From CAIWHR01 sp963811685 (GTDB taxonomy: Bacteria > Pseudomonadota > Gammaproteobacteria > Burkholderiales > Casimicrobiaceae): 64,000 nucleotides of DNA. Positions 8,630 through 15,972 of the stretch are shown piece after piece. The stretch spans positions 1 through 64,000 of the forward strand of contig CAWESK010000010.1 of the NCBI GenBank assembly GCA_963811685.1. Direction: 5' to 3'. The notes under the pieces were generated by a model. It ran no database searches. It was not told the origin of the DNA and saw only the letters and a program-made list of their open reading frames with translations. Every line of letters starts with the position of its first letter. The first letter of the stretch is position 1. Made by a program: the position numbers and the translations under genes.

Positions 8630-9597
8630 TACGCAATCGCCTGATAGTAGAGATTCTGCGGGTGGTTGGCTTCGGCGAAGAAATACCAGCGCTCCGCAAT
8701 GAGGCCTAGGAACTGGACGACGAACGCGACGGGGAGCCACCACGACGGGAAGCCTCCGCGCACCGCGACGAGCAGCAACGCCGGGATAACGAACGCCATC
8801 ACGAGGAAGACGCCCTTGACCGAGCGCAGCGCCGTCCGCGAGCGGCCGTGAAAGAATTCGCGTGTATTGAACGAGCCGCCCATGAAGCCCATCGATTTCT
8901 GGACGATGCGCGGATGCTTGACGCCGATCGCCGTCTGCAGCGTGGATTTGGGCCGCAGGCGCGCGTTGCGCACGAGCGAGGCGACGCGCGCGGCGCCTCC
9001 CAGCAGCGTGAGCGCGAGCGCCCAGCCGGCAAGGAACCGGGTCAATCCCGGCGCGGCCATCGCCGCGAACGCGGCCGCCAGCGTGAATCCCGAGGCTGTT
9101 CCCAGAAGGATGAAATTGGCGATCGTCAGCGGGCTTGCCCATTCGCGCAGGAAGGAGAGGCACGCATAGATCATCGCCGTGCAGACGTAAAGCGTGATGG
9201 CACCGATCGCCCCGGCCACCCCCGCGACGATCGGCGTGTCGACCGCAAACGTGGAAGGCGCGGACCGGGTCTCCGCGAAATGCGCGATGCCGTAGAGGAA
9301 CACGAGACCCATGAACGCCGGCAGCACGATCACCTCGCGCGAGAGCCACGACGTGCGCCACATCGCCGCCGAGCGCCACGCGCGTTCCGGGCGGCCGAGG
9401 TGGAAGAACGAAGCGACGAGCCCGGCACCGAGAAACACGAGCGCGAGGAGGCTGCCGTGCGCATAGAACCCGTGCCCGTCCTGCGGCGGCACCAGCCCCG
9501 CGAGTGCGCACACGTCGACGGCGAACAGCGCCAGGAACAATCCCTGGCCGGCGCCGAGGAGCGTCGTCAACAACAGCACGGAGAGCGCGGGCCGCAT
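8629..9597 (-). CDS. soeC: DmsC-type membrane anchor, probably SoeC of sulfite dehydrogenase
   Basis: A 322-residue protein with about eight to nine hydrophobic helices, the quinone-reducing anchor of a molybdopterin oxidoreductase (DmsC family). Typical features: the first helix GAGQGLFLALFAVDVCALAG, the FFHLGRPERAWRSAAMWRTS loop, and the C-terminal ERWYFFAEANHPQNLYYQ. It follows the iron-sulfur subunit gene by three bases and precedes a sat remnant by one-base overlap. The context of tusA, dsrE2 and sat points to the cytoplasmic sulfite-oxidising complex SoeABC rather than DMSO reductase; that naming is inference from neighbours. Confidence 0.82.
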   Translation of the reverse strand: MRPALSVLLLTTLLGAGQGLFLALFAVDVCALAGLVPPQDGHGFYAHGSLLALVFLGAGLVASFFHLGRPERAWRSAAMWRTSWLSREVIVLPAFMGLVFLYGIAHFAETRSAPSTFAVDTPIVAGVAGAIGAITLYVCTAMIYACLSFLREWASPLTIANFILLGTASGFTLAAAFAAMAAPGLTRFLAGWALALTLLGGAARVASLVRNARLRPKSTLQTAIGVKHPRIVQKSMGFMGGSFNTREFFHGRSRTALRSVKGVFLVMAFVIPALLLVAVRGGFPSWWLPVAFVVQFLGLIAERWYFFAEANHPQNLYYQAIA

Positions 9598-9600
9598 CGG

Positions 9601-10332
9601 CTACCAGGACATGATGTCGTCGAGCGACGGATCCGATTCGGGCGGCTTCGGCAGCAGGCCGTCGACCTTGAGCGGATTGTCGGCGCGCTGCAGCGTGTCG
9701 GCGTGGATCCGCATCTGCGCCCGCCGTCGCGGCAGATAGTGGTTCGCCGGCTTCGTCCCCCATTCGGGCATCAGCGCGTACCCCGCGCTTTCGCGGATGG
9801 CGCGCGAGACGACCGAGTCCGGATCGTGGATGTCGCCGAACAGGCGGGCATTGGTCGGGCACGCGGCGACGCACGCCGGCTTGCGGTCGGACTCGGGCAG
9901 CGATTTATCGCAAATCCGGTCGACGCAGAGCGTGCACTTCGTCATCACCTTGCGCTCCGGATCGATCTCGCGCGCGCCATACGGGCACGCCCATGCGCAG
10001 TACTTGCAGCCGATGCATTTGTCGTAGTCGACGAGCACGATGCCGTCCTCGGCCCGCTTGTAGGAGGCGCCGGTCGGGCACACGGGCACGCACGGCGGAT
10101 CCTCGCAATGCAGGCACGATTTGGGGAAGTGCACGGTCTGTGTATGCGGAAATTCGCCGACCTCGAATGTCTGCACGCGATTGAAGAACGCGCCGCTCGG
10201 ATCCTTGCCGTACGGCTCGAGATCGGCAAGCGGCCCCGCCGATCCCGACGTGTTCCACTCCTTGCAGCTCGTGACGCAGGCCTGGCAGCCGACGCACACG
10301 TTGAGGTCGATGACCAGCGCGAGCTGGGTCAT
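9601..10332 (-). CDS. soeB: 4Fe-4S ferredoxin subunit, probably SoeB
   Basis: A 243-residue electron-transfer subunit with four cysteine clusters: CVGCQACVTSC near residue 13, CLHCEDPPCVPVCP, CIGCKYCAWACP, and CTLCVDRICD paired with CVAACP. It would carry electrons from the molybdopterin subunit to the membrane anchor. The ATG at 10332 overlaps the stop of the soeA remnant by four bases (ATGA), the native arrangement for translational coupling. No signal peptide, consistent with a cytoplasmic-facing complex. Assignment to Soe rather than another DMSO-reductase-family complex rests on the adjacent sulfur genes. Confidence 0.87.
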   Translation of the reverse strand: MTQLALVIDLNVCVGCQACVTSCKEWNTSGSAGPLADLEPYGKDPSGAFFNRVQTFEVGEFPHTQTVHFPKSCLHCEDPPCVPVCPTGASYKRAEDGIVLVDYDKCIGCKYCAWACPYGAREIDPERKVMTKCTLCVDRICDKSLPESDRKPACVAACPTNARLFGDIHDPDSVVSRAIRESAGYALMPEWGTKPANHYLPRRRAQMRIHADTLQRADNPLKVDGLLPKPPESDPSLDDIMSW

Positions 10333-10487
10333 TTCTTGAACGATCCCGCGAAGAACGCCTGTCGAGGTGGCGTCCTCGCCGTCGTTCCGCAGCGGCACGC
10401 GCACATGTAGCAGGTGGTATTGCGCACCTCGTTTGTGGAACCCGCCGCCGGCGGCGCCTGCGGATCGTGGAGGGGAGTCTGCGACAT
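10329..10487 (-). pseudogene. soeA: Molybdopterin oxidoreductase (soeA) reduced to its two ends
   Basis: A 52-residue open frame. The start MSQTPLHDPQAPPAAGSTNE leads to NTTCYMCACRCG, the N-terminal 4Fe-4S cysteine motif of cytoplasmic DMSO-reductase-family enzymes. The end, RQAFFAGSFKK, stops in an ATGA overlap with soeB, as a native C-terminus would. A complete SoeA has on the order of 950-1000 residues, so nearly the whole gene is gone while the first 35 or so and last 10 or so codons stay in frame. Without this subunit the neighbouring SoeB and SoeC could not oxidise sulfite. Either a real in-frame deletion or a collapsed assembly. Confidence 0.65.
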
Positions 10488-10594
10488 GGGTTGATTAAGT
10501 GCGGCGCAAGCTCGAGGTGCGTCCGCCGTGGCGCCGCCGATAGGTTAACGCATGTCGACGTGCATTGCGGAAGAATCGCCAGAACGCGGTGCAA

Positions 10595-11380
10595 TCACGC
10601 GGGTCCCGCGCGGCGCCGGGGCTTGAACCAGTTGAGCTTGGGGCGCAGGCGCACCACGTCGCCGACGATGACGAGTGTCGGGCCATGCAACGCGGCACGC
10701 TCGGCGCGCCTGGGAAGGGTCCGGAGCGTGCCGGTCACGACGCGCTGCGTTGCCTGCGTGCCCTGCTGGACGATCGCCACCGGGGTTGTTGACGGCAGAC
10801 CGTGGCGCGCGAGCTCGGCGCAGAGCACCGGCAACCCGGGCAGCCCCATATAGACGACGATCGTTTGCCGCGGACGTGCGAGCGCCGGCCAGTCGAGATC
10901 CACGCTGCCGTCCTTGAGGTGCCCCGTGACGAACACGCAGGATTGCGCATGGTCTCGATGGGTGAGCGGTATTCCGGCGTAGGCGGCCACGCCGAGCGCG
11001 GCCGTGATGCCGGGCACGACTTCGAACGGGATCCCGTTGGCCGACAGCGTATCGATTTCCTCGCCGCCGCGGCCGAAGATGAACGGGTCGCCGCCTTTCA
11101 AGCGGAGCACCCGCTTGCCGGCACGAGCGTGGCGCACGAGCAGCGCGTTGATCTCCTCCTGCCGCATCGCATGGTTGGAGCGTCGCTTGCCGACGTAGAT
11201 CCGTTCGACGGTCGGCGGCAGCAACGCGAGCACCGCGGGCGAGATGAGATTGTCGTAGAGCGCAATGTCCGCGCTTTGCATCAGCTTCAGCGCGCGCAGC
11301 GTGAGGAGCTCCGGGTCGCCGGGGCCGGCGCCCACGAGATAGACCTCGCCGCGCGCCTTCGCGGGCCGTCGAGCGGGCAT
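10595..11380 (-). CDS. cobA: Uroporphyrinogen-III C-methyltransferase
   Basis: SAM-dependent methyltransferase of 261 residues making precorrin-2, the precursor of siroheme and cobalamin. Family motifs are intact: VYLVGAGPGDPELLTLRAL at the N-terminus, the VGKRRSNHAMRQEEIN segment, RLKGGDPFIFGRGGEE, and VVPGITAALGVAAYAGIPLT. The ATG at 11380 directly follows the dsrE2 stop, so it belongs to the tusA-dsrE2-cobA transcript. Position inside a sulfur-oxidation set suggests supply of siroheme for sulfur enzymes; this is inference. Unlike its neighbours it is undamaged. Confidence 0.93.
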   Translation of the reverse strand: MPARRPAKARGEVYLVGAGPGDPELLTLRALKLMQSADIALYDNLISPAVLALLPPTVERIYVGKRRSNHAMRQEEINALLVRHARAGKRVLRLKGGDPFIFGRGGEEIDTLSANGIPFEVVPGITAALGVAAYAGIPLTHRDHAQSCVFVTGHLKDGSVDLDWPALARPRQTIVVYMGLPGLPVLCAELARHGLPSTTPVAIVQQGTQATQRVVTGTLRTLPRRAERAALHGPTLVIVGDVVRLRPKLNWFKPRRRAGPA

Positions 11381-11858
11381 TCAGATGAAGAGCGTGACGT
11401 CTGACTTGCCCGCGAACTCGAGAAACGTCGCCGCGCCTCCGTACTCGATGCCGTCGATGAATTCGGCCTTGTCGAACTCGAAGAGGTCGAGGGTCATCTG
11501 GCAGGCGATGAGCTTCGACGCCCGCTTCGAGGCACGCCGTCCGAAGCTCCTCGAGCGACGCGACGCCGTGCTTCTTGAGCTTCTGCTTCATCATCATCGT
11601 CGCCATCGATTCCATGCCCGGCAGCGCGGCGACCATGACCGGCATCGGCAGCGGCATGGGCATCGCCGGATTCGCGAGCGGACTGATCTTCACGCCGGAG
11701 AGATCCTTGCGCAGCAGCGTGAGCCCGTAGAACGTGCAAAAGATCTGCACCTCGTAGTCGAGCGCCGCGGCGGTGGAGGCTAGGATCAGCGGCGGGTACG
11801 CCATGTCGAGCGCACCCTTGCTCGCGATGATCGCCATGCGTTTCGGCTGACCGTCCAT
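11381..11858 (-). CDS. DsrE2-like sulfur-transfer membrane-associated protein, one frameshift
   Basis: DsrE/DsrF-like family (DrsE_2) of sulfur-transfer proteins. The N-terminal half shows MAIIASKGALDMAYPPLILA, then AAALDYEVQIFCTFYGLTLL and a methionine-rich stretch typical of DsrE2. Near 11508 one extra base breaks the frame; beyond it the family C-terminus continues (LIACQMTLDLFEF, with the functional cysteine, and FIDGIEYGGAATFLE) to the TGA at 11381. It is seven bases from tusA, its known functional partner in sulfane-sulfur handling. Damage by a single base next to intact genes looks like a consensus error. Confidence 0.8.
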
Positions 11859-11865
11859 GACGGCG

Positions 11866-12093
11866 CTACTTCTTCTTCAGATAGAAGATGAAATTCTTGT
11901 CCTCGACCGTCGACGACAGCAGCGCGTGCCCGGTCTGGTTCGCGAACGCATCGAAGTCCTTGACGGCGCCGGGGTCGGTCGCGACGATCTTCAGCACCTG
12001 GCCGGACGCGAGCTCGTTCAGCGACTTCTTGGTCTTCAGGATCGGCAGCGGGCACGACAATCCACGCGCGTCGAGTTCCTTGTCGAAATCCAC
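11866..12093 (-). CDS. tusA: TusA family sulfurtransferase
   Basis: A 75-residue sulfur carrier. The signature CPxP motif is present as GLSCPLPILKTKK with the active cysteine at residue 14. Start is a GTG at 12093 preceded by GGAGG at good spacing. In sulfur oxidisers TusA passes sulfane sulfur with DsrE-type and rhodanese partners; dsrE2 follows directly. First gene of a probable tusA-dsrE2-cobA-soe-sat transcript on the minus strand. Confidence 0.92.
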   Translation of the reverse strand: MDFDKELDARGLSCPLPILKTKKSLNELASGQVLKIVATDPGAVKDFDAFANQTGHALLSSTVEDKNFIFYLKKK

Positions 12094-12130
12094 GGTGACG
12101 CCTCCATCGGTCTAAGACCTACCTGGAGCG

Positions 12131-12136
12131 ATTATA
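12131..12136 (-). promoter_or_regulatory. -10 box for tusA transcript
   Basis: A perfect TATAAT on the minus strand, 38 bases before the tusA start. The region 17 bases upstream (GACCGG) is a poor -35, so an activator may be needed; a TPR-AraC regulator gene ends just upstream. Inference only. Confidence 0.45.
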
Positions 12137-12186
12137 GCCGCGGGGGTGGCGGACCGGTCGGCGGGGCGGCCGGGAAGGTGCGACGG

Positions 12187-13614
12187 CTAGGCTTTTGACG
12201 CGTGCCGCGCGTGGCTGGGGGGCACGCCAAAGCGCTTGCGGTACTCGAGCGCGAAGGTCGTCGAGCTACGGAATCCGCAGCGTGCCGCGATTTCGCTGAT
12301 CGTCGCGTTGCCTTCATCGAGTGCGCGCTGCGCGTGATCGAGACGCAGATTGCGCACGTACGCGACCGGCGTGACGCCCCGAAAATCGGTGAATGCCTTC
12401 TCCAAGGTCCTCCAGCTCACGCCGCAGTGGGCGGCGAGCTCCGCCACGGTGAACGATCCGGCGAGGTTGTCGGCGACGAACCGATCCGCGCGCTTCAGGA
12501 AATGCGGCTCGAGGGGCCGTTTTTGCGCGCCCGATCGCGCTTCTCCGGCTTTGAGCGCAGCGCTCCGATTGTAAGCGCCGATGAGCTGCAGGTAGCGGCG
12601 ATAGCTTGCCCGCGCGCCAGCGGTGTCGCCCAGCGCATCCTGGACGATCGAGCGGTCGTATTCGAGGAATTCGAGCAGCACGTTGAACGTGCCGGTTTCG
12701 CGGGCGAGCGCGAGCGCCACGTCGAGCTCGTGCAGCGCTTCGCGATGATGGCCGAGCACGCGCAGACCCCACGCGAGGTTCGAGCGCGTGACGATCTCGT
12801 CGTACTTCGCGCCGTGCGATTGCAACACGTGGAGCCGTTTGCGAATGGCGCGCACCGCGCGGTCGGCATGGCCCAGGATGATTTCGAGCCGTTCGATGTT
12901 GCCGGCCACATACCACGCGGCAAATTTGTACTGGGCGCGTTCGGCGACGGCGCGCGCGCGCTCGAAATAGCTCAACGCCTCGCGGGCATCCTGCTCCATC
13001 GGTCCCACGTCGTGCGGGTCGAGCGATGAAAGGTGAGACCGCGCATGCGGCGAATCCGATTTCGACGTGGCGCGATCGAACGATACCGCGCCCAGCACGT
13101 TCAGCACCTGCACCATCACGTAGTCGTCGCCGCTCGCCTCGGCGACCGCGATTGCGCGCTCAGCCAGCGGGGCCACGGCGTCGTAATCCGCACGCGCGAG
13201 CAGGATCGCGATGCGAATGCGCATGGCGAACGCCGCGTACGTCCGGTCGCCGGCAGCCTCGAGACGCGGCAGCAGCCGATCGACAATGTCGTTCGCGTCC
13301 GAATACCGCCCTTGAAAGTAGGCGAGTTCCGCGCGCCAGGTCTCGACACGAAGTTCCGTTACGGAGTTGCCGCCCGGGATCGCAGCTGCCCTGGCGGCGG
13401 CGTCGAGCTCGCGTATCGCCTCGGAGTGGTCGCCCTGACGCATCGCGCACGATGCGCACACGAGATGAAGCTCGGCGCGGTCGTCGGACGGGTCGACCGT
13501 TCGCATCTCGCCGAGGGACTTTCGCGCAGCATCGACCGCGGCGCGCAGCTGCCCGGAGCGGGCGAGGTCCCAAGCATCCCGTGCGGTCGTGGCGGCAGCG
13601 GCGGCTCGCTTCAT
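12187..13614 (-). CDS. AraC-type transcriptional regulator with TPR-like N-terminal region
   Basis: About 475 residues. The first 370 or so are alanine-rich helical repeats resembling TPRs (for example AIRELDAAARAAA, ALSYFERARAVAERAQYKFA, EALHELDVALALARETG). The last 100 form an AraC double helix-turn-helix: FTVAELAAHCGVSWRTLEKA, then DEGNATISEIAARCGFRSST and the FALEYRKRFGVPPSHARH end. I chose the ATG at 13614; an earlier in-frame start at 13701 would add 29 residues running into the divergent promoter region. It lies upstream of tusA on the same strand and is divergent from the exported-protein genes, so either could be its target. Confidence 0.85.
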   Translation of the reverse strand: MKRAAAAATTARDAWDLARSGQLRAAVDAARKSLGEMRTVDPSDDRAELHLVCASCAMRQGDHSEAIRELDAAARAAAIPGGNSVTELRVETWRAELAYFQGRYSDANDIVDRLLPRLEAAGDRTYAAFAMRIRIAILLARADYDAVAPLAERAIAVAEASGDDYVMVQVLNVLGAVSFDRATSKSDSPHARSHLSSLDPHDVGPMEQDAREALSYFERARAVAERAQYKFAAWYVAGNIERLEIILGHADRAVRAIRKRLHVLQSHGAKYDEIVTRSNLAWGLRVLGHHREALHELDVALALARETGTFNVLLEFLEYDRSIVQDALGDTAGARASYRRYLQLIGAYNRSAALKAGEARSGAQKRPLEPHFLKRADRFVADNLAGSFTVAELAAHCGVSWRTLEKAFTDFRGVTPVAYVRNLRLDHAQRALDEGNATISEIAARCGFRSSTTFALEYRKRFGVPPSHARHASKA

Positions 13615-13721
13615 GGCGCCATTCTTCCGCAATTTGCGGGAATGGATAGCTCTTGCCGTCAGAAAATTGCGAATTTTGATAGGTTCGGAGGTGTAGGACA
13701 CATTGGGAGTTTCGCTACGCC

Positions 13722-13727
13722 TAGAAT
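13722..13727 (+). promoter_or_regulatory. possible -10 for exported-protein gene cluster
   Basis: TAGAAT lies 28 bases before the start of the first exported protein, followed by a strong GGAGGGAGG ribosome site. The -35 (TTGGGA) is only 13 bases upstream, so the call is tentative. Confidence 0.3.
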
Positions 13728-13754
13728 GGGTTCACGTCGGAGGGAGGCCCGAAT

Positions 13755-14285
13755 ATGAAAATCGTCCCCGAAACGATCCAAATCATGGCCGCGCTTATCG
13801 GGTTAACAGGGGCCCCGGCATTCGCCGACACCGATGCCGGCGGCGACAATCACTACATCCTCGAATGCGGCGGCCACTGCTACGCCAACCTTGTCCCTCC
13901 GGCAATCGGCCCCGGCTACACGGGGGCGTGGTTCGACCCCGCGCAGAGCGGGCACGGGTTGTTTATCGAGGTCCTGCCTGGCAACCAGATTCAAGCCGCC
14001 TGGTTCACGTTTGACCCGGCCGGAACGCAACAATCGTGGTTCGTCGGCGTCGGCGCATACAGCGGCAACATGGCGACGGTCAACTCCGTTGTGCGGCCCA
14101 CCGGCGGACGCTGGATTCCGAACTTCAATCCCGCGCAGGTCACGAACAACACCTGGGGATCACTGACGTTCACGTTCGCCGACTGCAATCACGGCAAGGT
14201 CGATTTCGTGTCGACGCTGGGATACGGCGCCGGGAGCATGAACCTGACGCGGCTGACGCTTCCAGCGGGGCTCACGTGTCCATGA
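13755..14285 (+). CDS. Exported single-domain protein (GAWFDPAQSGHGL domain)
   Basis: A 176-residue protein with a signal peptide (IQIMAALIGLTGAPAFADT) and one copy of a roughly 120-residue domain. Landmarks: GAWFDPAQSGHGLFIEVLPG, AAWFTFDPAGTQQSWFVGVG, PTGGRWIPNFNPAQV, WGSLTFTFADCNHGKVDF and a GSMNLTRLT tail, with conserved cysteines near the ends. I recognise this domain as widespread in exported proteins of Xanthomonadales and Betaproteobacteria but know no function or name. The same domain occurs in the next two genes. The start is supported by GGAGGGAGG. It heads a cluster of three on the plus strand. Confidence 0.85.
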   Translation: MKIVPETIQIMAALIGLTGAPAFADTDAGGDNHYILECGGHCYANLVPPAIGPGYTGAWFDPAQSGHGLFIEVLPGNQIQAAWFTFDPAGTQQSWFVGVGAYSGNMATVNSVVRPTGGRWIPNFNPAQVTNNTWGSLTFTFADCNHGKVDFVSTLGYGAGSMNLTRLTLPAGLTCP

Positions 14286-14348
14286 GGCATCAACGACATT
14301 CCTGAATACAACAAGGATCATAGGCGGCGAAAGATTAGGGAAGCTCAC

Positions 14349-15944
14349 ATGAACGCGCCCGAAAGCCACAGAAGAGTAGAAGGGAGTTTAGCGCTTGCGC
14401 TACTTGGTTTGACGCTTGGTTGTATCGCTCCAGCCTTTGGCGAGGGCACGCCCGCCCGCGATCACGAAAACGCGACGCAAGCGGCCGTGGCAGCATGGGT
14501 TCCCACGGGAAATCTCAACGTCGCGCGCGGTAGTCACACGGCAACCTTGTTGCCCAATGGCAAAGTTCTCGTAGCGGGCGGCACCGACATCAGCGGCAAT
14601 ATCCTCGATAGCGCGGAACTCTACGACACGAACACCGGGACCTGGAGCGTTACTGGTCGGCTAAACGCAGCCCACGCCGGTCATACCGCGACGCTGTTGG
14701 CCAACGGGAAAGTCTTGGTCGTGGGGGGCGTAAATATCGTCAACACCCTCGACAACGCGGAACTCTACGACCCGAGCGCAGGTACCTGGACCCGCACCAG
14801 CAGTTCGACCACGTTCCGCTTCGATCACACAGCAACGCTCCTCGCGACCGGGAATGTGTTGGTGGCGGGCGGAGCGTACGCAGGTTTCGTGGCTAACACC
14901 GCGCTCTACGATCCGGCGACGGATACTTGGAGCAATACGGACTACTTGCTCCCTGCAAGAGCCGCGCATCAGGTGACGCTTCTGCAGGACGGCAGGGTGC
15001 TAGTGACTGGCGGAACGAATGATGCAGATATGAGTTTCGGGCTACCGAACGCGGACCTCTATGACCCGGCGGTGAACGCATGGCGCCGCGCACCAGACCT
15101 GCATGTTCCCCGTCTCGGGCACTCCGCGACTCTGCTGCCCGATGGAAGAGTCCTGGTCGCAGGAGGCGACAGTGTCGAGGGATGCGCAGAGTGTACGCAC
15201 GGCGCCTTCCCCGCGAACAATACCGCAGAGCTGTTCGATCCTGCCGTAGCAAGTTGGAGTAATGTCGGCGGACTCAATACCGGCCGCAGCGGACACACGG
15301 CTACCTTGTTACCGAACGGTGAAGTACTCGTTGCGGGCGGATATAACTTCATCCCACCGAACTCCGGTGCGATCACGAAGAAAGCAGAACGATACGAAGC
15401 GAGCAGCGCGCTCTGGCATCAGACCAGTGACCTCAATGCCGCGCGCTCTGGCCATACCGCAACGCTGCTGCCGAATGGCAAGGTCCTCGTTGTCGGAGGC
15501 TACGGCGCAGGCGGCGTTCTCAACAGCGCAGAGCTTTACGGCCCAGTTCCACCGGGAACGATCGTCCCCGCATTTACAGGGAGCTGGTTCGATCCGGCGC
15601 AGAACGGCCATGGGCTCTTGATCGAAGTGCTCCCCAACAACCAATTCCTTGCCGCGTGGTTCGCCTTCAACCCAGCGGGCTCCGCGCAAGCGTGGTTCAC
15701 GGGCATCGGCACGTACAGCGGCGACACAGCGATCATTTCCAACGTCTTGCAGCCAACCGGTGGACGCTGGATTCCGAATTTCGATCCCGATCGGATCGTC
15801 GACAGCCCATGGGGAACGCTGAAGTTTACGTTCACCGACTGCAACCATGGCAAGGTCGATTTCAGTTCGACCCAACCCGGCTATGGAAGCGGGAGCATGA
15901 ATCTCACGCGCCTCACGCAGCCTGCGGGCCCGGGCTGTCCATAA
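14349..15944 (+). CDS. Exported kelch-like beta-propeller protein with C-terminal GxWFDPAQ domain
   Basis: A 531-residue protein. The N-terminal hydrophobic segment LALALLGLTLGCIAPAFGE is a signal peptide, with a cysteine that might be a lipobox. Seven kelch-like repeats follow (residues about 50-400), each of the form GHTATLLPNGKVLVAGG then SAELYDP-TGTWS, enough for one seven-bladed propeller. A C-terminal domain (about 410-531) repeats that of the preceding gene: GSWFDPAQNGHGLLIEVLPN, PTGGRWIPNFDPDRI, CNHGKVDF. Intact frame. Likely extracellular or surface binding protein; ligand unknown. Confidence 0.88.
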   Translation: MNAPESHRRVEGSLALALLGLTLGCIAPAFGEGTPARDHENATQAAVAAWVPTGNLNVARGSHTATLLPNGKVLVAGGTDISGNILDSAELYDTNTGTWSVTGRLNAAHAGHTATLLANGKVLVVGGVNIVNTLDNAELYDPSAGTWTRTSSSTTFRFDHTATLLATGNVLVAGGAYAGFVANTALYDPATDTWSNTDYLLPARAAHQVTLLQDGRVLVTGGTNDADMSFGLPNADLYDPAVNAWRRAPDLHVPRLGHSATLLPDGRVLVAGGDSVEGCAECTHGAFPANNTAELFDPAVASWSNVGGLNTGRSGHTATLLPNGEVLVAGGYNFIPPNSGAITKKAERYEASSALWHQTSDLNAARSGHTATLLPNGKVLVVGGYGAGGVLNSAELYGPVPPGTIVPAFTGSWFDPAQNGHGLLIEVLPNNQFLAAWFAFNPAGSAQAWFTGIGTYSGDTAIISNVLQPTGGRWIPNFDPDRIVDSPWGTLKFTFTDCNHGKVDFSSTQPGYGSGSMNLTRLTQPAGPGCP

Positions 15945-15972
15945 CCGCGCATCACAGAGGGAGGTCTCTTAC

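Noticed and set aside
9601..10332. DMSO reductase or tetrathionate reductase subunit
   Set aside because: Sequence alone allows it, but tusA, dsrE2 and sat next door fit sulfite oxidation (Soe) better.
10488..10594. Possible FNR/CRP-like site TTGATTAAGTG before soeA
   Set aside because: The second half-site does not match (GCGGC instead of ATCAA).
13627..13639. Palindrome CCGCAATTTGCGG as an operator for the AraC gene
   Set aside because: Only a six-base arm; too short to separate from chance in this sequence, and no second copy upstream of neighbouring genes.
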